A stretch of 64,000 nt of DNA from Raphanus sativus (taxonomy: Eukaryota; Streptophyta; Magnoliopsida; Brassicales; Brassicaceae). Location: contig NC_079519.1 in NCBI RefSeq assembly GCF_000801105.2, positions 34,261,288-34,325,287 of the forward strand. The letters are read 5' to 3'. Under the pieces are notes generated by a model. That model was not told the origin of the DNA, searched no databases, and worked only from the letters and a program-made list of their open reading frames with translations. The translations under genes were made by a program, and so were the position numbers. This document shows positions 59,646 through 64,000 of this stretch, one piece after another; within the stretch, counting starts at the first letter, position 1, and every line of letters starts with the position of its first letter.

Positions 59646-61913
59646 ATGGCGAGTCCTTATCCCGGAGCGATGCAGGTGGGTTCGTACTTCGTGGGACAGT
59701 ACTACCAAGTGTTGCAGAAGCAGCCTGATCTCATCCACCAGTTTTACTCCGACACTAGCAAAGCCATCCGCGTCGATGGTGACTCCAGCGAAACCGCCGA
59801 TACTTTGCTGGTAATCACTACAAATTGAAAACCCTTCTTTGTTGGATTAGTAAAGTTTGGTCCTTTTAGTTAATTTAGGGATTTGAGTTTTGTGGATTAT
59901 AGATTCAATCTTTTTTTTGCCTAACTGAAAAACCCTCTTTGTTAGATTAGTAAAGTTTTGTGCTTTAGTTTAATTAGGATTTGGGTTTTGTGATTTTGCA
60001 GAATATTCATAACATGGTCATGTCACTGAACTTCACTGCGATCGAAGTGAAGACAATCAATTCGGTTGAGTCATGGGAAGGTGGTGTGCTCGTTGCTGTC
60101 TCGGGATCCGTGAAGACAAAGGAGTTTAGCGTCAGGAGGAGTTTCATGCAGACTTTCTTTCTCGCTCCTCAGGAGAAGGGTTACTTTGTTCTCAATGATA
60201 TTTTTCAGTTCATCGATGAGGGAACTGTCTTCTATCGTCACGGGGACGAGGCTCAGCTCATCCCTCCAAACCCTCATCCAGAACCAGAACAACCTCAAGG
60301 TTTGTTCAAGTCTTGGAAGATTGTGTCTTTTAACATATTTTAAGTGGTTAATTTGTGTGTGTTCTTGATGTTGATTTTTTTATTGGGACTTCAATCCAGT
60401 TCCTGACTATGTTTTGGAGCAAGAGGCGAGAGACTATGTGGATGCTGTCCAAATCAAAGATGATCTTGTGGATAAGTACAGTCTGCAAGAGGAGGACCAG
60501 CATCATGAAGATTACGAGGATGAAGTTGAGGTTGAGGAAACACCTAGGGAGGAAGCTGTGGTTGATGTCGTCCATGAATCTCGTGCTGCACCTCCAGAGG
60601 AACCACCCGTTGGTGAAAAATCCAAGATGAGTTATGCTTCCATTGTAAGTACAGTTAACTAAAAACATCGTATCTAATTGATCTATAAGCATGTAACTTG
60701 CCGTTTTAATTCATAGTTGTGTCACTCAGAATAGGTTTAAAATATACGTATCTCGTAACATGTCCGGATAACAATGAGTCATTTGTACGAATACGTAAGT
60801 TTTGTCTCAGTTTGGTTATAGAAAATTGAGATGTGTTGTTATATATCTCTTATCCTCAGTTACGGGTTGCAAAGGAAGCAGCTGCTGCGCCTGTTGTTTC
60901 TACACAGCCAACATATAACAAGAACGCTCAAGAGAGTAATGAGTGGGATCAACCACTGAGGACTCCTTCCCCTCAGGTGGCTGCTCCTCAGCAATCAAAC
61001 GCTTCGTCACCATATGTTACCGACTATGGAGCAGAGGCGGAAGATACCTTCGGGTTTGAGGACTGTATGTTGTTTTTATACTTTTGAACTTACTCATATA
61101 TACCTAAAATAGCATGCAAAGTGAATCAGGATGTGCTGGTGTTTAATTTTCTTTCTTTTTTGGGAAAAAATGAATATTCATTTATTTGGTTCATCTTGTT
61201 GTTCCAGTTGAGATCAAATCAGTGTACGTTAGGAATTTGCCTTCCGACATATCTGCTTCTGAAATCGAGGAAGAGTTTAAGAACTTCGGTACAATCAAGC
61301 CTGACGGTGTTTTCCTCAGAACCCGCAAGGTAATAATATTTATTTCCTTTTGCTTTTTTTTTTGTTTTGCTGAATTGATATGAAGAAGAAGAAGCAACAA
61401 AGGTATAAACAATCTTACACAACCGAACATGCAGGATGTTGTTGGTGTTTGCTACGCTTTTGTTGAGTTTGTGGACATGACTTCCGTCGAGAATGCTATA
61501 AAGGTCTGATAAGATTCTTTTCCACAATTCTTCCAATCATGCGATTTTGTTCTTAATCTGTTTCCCTCTGTGTAATAAAAAAAAATAGGCTTCTCCAATA
61601 TACTTGGGTGGAAGGAACGTATACATTGAAGGACGAAGACCTAACCCAGCTGGTGTTCGCGGAGCAAGTAAGTCTTCTATAGAAATCCTTTTTGTAAACT
61701 ATTTATATACTTTATAAGAATGGAAAGTTAACCATTGTGACTGTGATTTCAAACGGACTAGGAAGAGGAGGACGCGGAAGGGGTGGTGGTTACCCAACAG
61801 AAGCACCAAGAGGCCGGTTTGGTTCTTCCCGTGTGGCCGGGAGAGGAAACCAGGATGGAGGTGGTGACTATAGGCCAAGAGGCAACGGTTACAGCAACCG
61901 TGGTGGTCGCTAA
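59646..61913 (+). CDS. NTF2-like and RRM protein (plant G3BP-like)
   Basis: Eight exons: 59646-59810, 60002-60299, 60400-60644, 60860-61064, 61208-61329, 61435-61503, 61589-61667 and 61762-61913, giving 444 residues. The N-terminal NTF2-like domain covers about 9-125 (VGSYFVGQYYQVLQKQPDLI, then FMQTFFLAPQEKGYFVLNDIF). An acidic and Pro-rich linker follows, with EEDQHHEDYEDEVEVEE. The RRM lies at about 290-370, with RNP2-like VYVRNLP and RNP1-like CYAFVEFVD. The tail is an RGG box (RRGGRGRGGG ... RGNGYSNRGGR). This order is that of G3BP stress-granule proteins. It matches AT5G43960. Intron 1 contains an internal direct duplication. At the exon 4-5 join the residue is Phe (D-F-E-I-K-S). Confidence 0.92.
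59828..59991 (+). repeat. Direct duplication inside intron 1 of the NTF2-RRM gene
   Basis: A segment of about 65-70 bp beginning GAAAA(A)CCCT and running through GATTAGTAAAGTTT to GGGTTTTGTG or GAGTTTTGTG occurs twice, starting near 59827 and 59928. The spacer holds a T-run plus GCCTAACT. Confidence 0.6.
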
Positions 61914-62358
61914 AGAACAAGGAAAAGCAAACTGAATCTTTCTTCTATAAGTTCTTTTATAGTAACCAAAAGGATGAATGATTCAGAGGTTTTTGTATTT
62001 GGTTCCAATGAAACAGAGATTTTGGTTTATAAATGTTTTCTTTTTCATGTGTTAGATTCCTTTGAGAATGGCTTTAGTTATGTAACATTCCAATTTTTGT
62101 ATTGTTTTTCCTTTTCATCATTGGTTTTAATTTGAAAAACATCAGTGTGTTGCAGTTACTTTTTGTTTGTGTTTTTACTGTGTTTTGTCCAACTCTTGAG
62201 AGTTTATGTAACAGAAAAATTGCCTTTTAAACCGTAAACATGACAGAAGATAAAACTGTAGACCATTTTTGATTTAAAAAAAGATTTAAACCATTAAACC
62301 AATTTGGTTATCACATTCAGTGTGAGCATCTATTATCTATTGGTCAACTTAGTTGGTA
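61914..62358. other. 3' flank of the NTF2-RRM gene
   Basis: Probable 3' UTR followed by AT-rich DNA. No further gene is seen. Confidence 0.4.
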
Positions 62359-62740
62359 TATTTTTTTTTGACGTTAATTTATTATGATATTACAATTATT
62401 AGAAACATTACATAGACGATTCGACAACTAACAATACTACCTGTCTTGTGAAGATCTACGCCTAACTGCATCATCTGAGCCGTCCTATGAAGATCCATGC
62501 CTGACCAGATTTACTTGCACTATGTTGAAGATCTCTTGTAATCCTTCCTTCTATAGTCATATAGTTGTCTGTAATCCTTCCTTCCATAATTTGCATAGTT
62601 GTCTGATAAATCGCGTTTTCTCCGGGATTTGAAACCTGGATTTGAGAAAATCTGCAATAAATTGCATAGTCTGAGAATCGAATCTCAGACATGGGTGTAG
62701 AAACCATTATTGCCCCACAATCAGTCAATAACGAGTCCAT
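62359..62740 (-). mobile_element. Retroposon-like repeat with poly(A) end
   Basis: On the minus strand the segment runs into AATTAACGTC plus a run of A's at its 3' end. It contains GGTTTCAAATCCC near 62632, similar to a pol III B box, and a short internal repeat around GTAATCCTTCCTTC (62537 and 62572). A 97-codon open frame lies in it (62471-62764) but shows no known domain. A SINE or a 5'-truncated LINE are both possible. The 5' end is not defined. Confidence 0.4.
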
Positions 62741-62760
62741 ATAAAGTTCAAAAGTATAAC

Positions 62761-62842
62761 CCACCTAAAAACTAGTATGTAAATGGGAAACCAACATGAC
62801 TAGTCATGTTTGTTTGTGGCCAATGAGGGACTCCACTTATCA
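62761..62842 (+). repeat. Left copy of a dispersed 85-bp repeat
   Basis: Shares CTAAAAACTAG..., GTCATGTTTGTTTGT and GGGACTCCACTTA with the copy at 63662-63752. The pair brackets the MITE at 62880-63638. Confidence 0.55.
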
Positions 62843-62879
62843 CTAACATTGTTGTCCCATGATTAGCCCATATCAGTGG

Positions 62880-63638
62880 GGGTTATTGGTTCTAGTAGTT
62901 TAATGGATTTGGAAATTCTTTTGAATTTAGAAATCTATGAAAAATCTATTGATTCTAAAATCAAATAAATAGGATTTCCAAAATCAATGATATAGATTTC
63001 AAAATAAAAATAAATGGATTTACAATTGAAGTTCTAGTTATGGGTCTATGGCTTCTTCAAACATATACTCCGACAGTAACTAATACAAGATCTGATTATA
63101 ATCTTTATGCTACACATATATATATTTCTTTTTTCTTCTGAAGTTTTTTGTTATCCAGAAAATTCTGAATTCATGTTTAATGTATAAATTTGACAAAAGC
63201 AGTTTAAGAACCTATCAAAATAATCGTGAAGACATTGCTAGTGTTTCATTTGTTAGTGTTTTTTTTTGTTTCGTTTGATAGTGGAAACTTCAATAAGAAA
63301 AGTCCACCACTTTATCTTTTCTCGCAGCCACGGTTTTACTCGCCGGATTCTCAACAGAATAATACAATTATATCAACTGACGTTTAATTAGGGCACAAAA
63401 TATAAAGAATTATGAACAACACAAATCCAATAAAAATAACAAGGTTTCACTCAATATTTGCTCCTTTGTATTTTACTCTTATATTTATTTATAAATCCAC
63501 TCAAATCCATATTTAAATCAAATCCGTAAACAAATATGTATTATTGAATAACACATGATTCTAAAATCTATTTTAAAATCGTAGAACCAATAACAGTAGA
63601 TTTGAAATTAGATTTTAAAATAATAGAACCAATAACAC
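62880..63638. mobile_element. MITE-like element with GGGTTATTGGTTCTA ends
   Basis: The left end GGGTTATTGGTTCTA (62880-62894) and right end TAGAACCAATAACAC (63624-63638) are inverted repeats with one mismatch. A second AGAACCAATAAC word lies 43 bases inside the right end. The interior is AT-rich with repeated AAATCTAT/ATAGATTT words and no coding. The ends resemble Tourist/Harbinger-type MITEs common in Brassica, but I did not confirm a target duplication. Confidence 0.55.
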
Positions 63639-63661
63639 TAGATCAAGCTCAAATATAGAAT

Positions 63662-63752
63662 TCACCCAAAAACTAGCTTGTAAGTGGTGAGACCAAAATG
63701 ACGTTATATAGAATAGTCATGTTTGTTTGTAGCTGATGTGGGACTCCACTTA
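63662..63752 (+). repeat. Right copy of the dispersed 85-bp repeat
   Basis: Related to 62761-62842 (see there), with a 10-base insertion in the middle. It may come from a larger repeat split by the MITE, or from two separate insertions. Confidence 0.5.
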
Positions 63753-64000
63753 ACATTAATCGAACACTAGATCTATGTAAATCCCTCCACAAACATGGTT
63801 GCTTATTATTAATGATGCTTTTCGGTCTTTAATGAAAATTTATAAAAGCGCACACACGATTCGAGTCTGTTGCTCAGGAAATTGACAAAGTCACAAGACA
63901 CATAATGAAGCAGAGAGAGAGACGACATAAACCCATTGTTTTTTTTTAATCGCTGGTACTAAGGACACAACGAAGACAAGTGCCTTCATGCAGCAGATCA
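63753..64000. other. Window end, no gene seen
   Basis: AT-rich sequence followed by a possible leader-like GA-rich stretch near 63910. A gene could start beyond the window. Confidence 0.3.

Noticed and set aside
62471..62764. 97-codon minus-strand frame
   Set aside because: It lies in a retroposon-like repeat with internal tandem words; no RT, RNase H or other domain is visible.

Overview
The window is plant nuclear DNA: multi-exon genes with GT-AG introns in very AT-rich spacers, DYW-class PPR, FLA, F-box/FBD and phytochelatin synthase genes, Helitrons, a TRIM retrotransposon and MITEs. Protein resemblance and gene order point to Brassicaceae, most likely Brassica or a close relative. From memory, the conserved genes run in the same order as a block of A. 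thaliana chromosome 5 read backwards (about AT5G44250 to AT5G43960). I ran no database search, so orthologue names are recalled assignments.

Layout. 0-8 kb: DUF829/TMEM53-like hydrolase (+), DYW PPR protein (-), METTL21-like methyltransferase (-), a MITE-like element with a tRNA-like insert, and an FLA13-like arabinogalactan protein (-). 10.5-26.3 kb: ABCI21-like soluble ABC ATPase (+), a small EF-hand/zinc-finger protein (+), casein kinase 1-like CKL7 (+), a Helitron, and a PP2A B'' subunit (+). 27-33 kb: an F-box/FBD gene (+) and a rearranged phytochelatin synthase locus with two broken minus-strand copies and an inverted fragment. 33.8-37.3 kb: a TRIM element with intact target-site duplications, a candidate 42-residue two-exon gene (-) and an AT5G44060-like gene (-). 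37.3-48.9 kb is gene-poor and very AT-rich, with a LINE RNase H relic and a 3-kb Helitron that carries an unrecognised ORF. 49-62 kb: VSP-like HAD phosphatase (-), FANCF-like gene (+), a small basic protein (+), TOM22/TOM9 (-) and an NTF2-RRM G3BP-like protein (+). 62-64 kb holds a retroposon-like repeat and a MITE.

These are independent eukaryotic genes, not operons. They cover signalling (CK1, PP2A B''), organelle RNA editing and protein import, cell wall, metal detoxification (now broken) and RNP granules. The most interesting signals are the phytochelatin synthase locus, in which both copies are damaged at the catalytic Asp codon and an inverted fragment could form a hairpin; the well-bounded TRIM and Helitrons; and many tiny poly(A)-ended insertions flanked by 8-19 bp target-site duplications, some only 11-25 bp long. 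Exon boundaries were set by eye from reading frame, GT/AG sites and family similarity.
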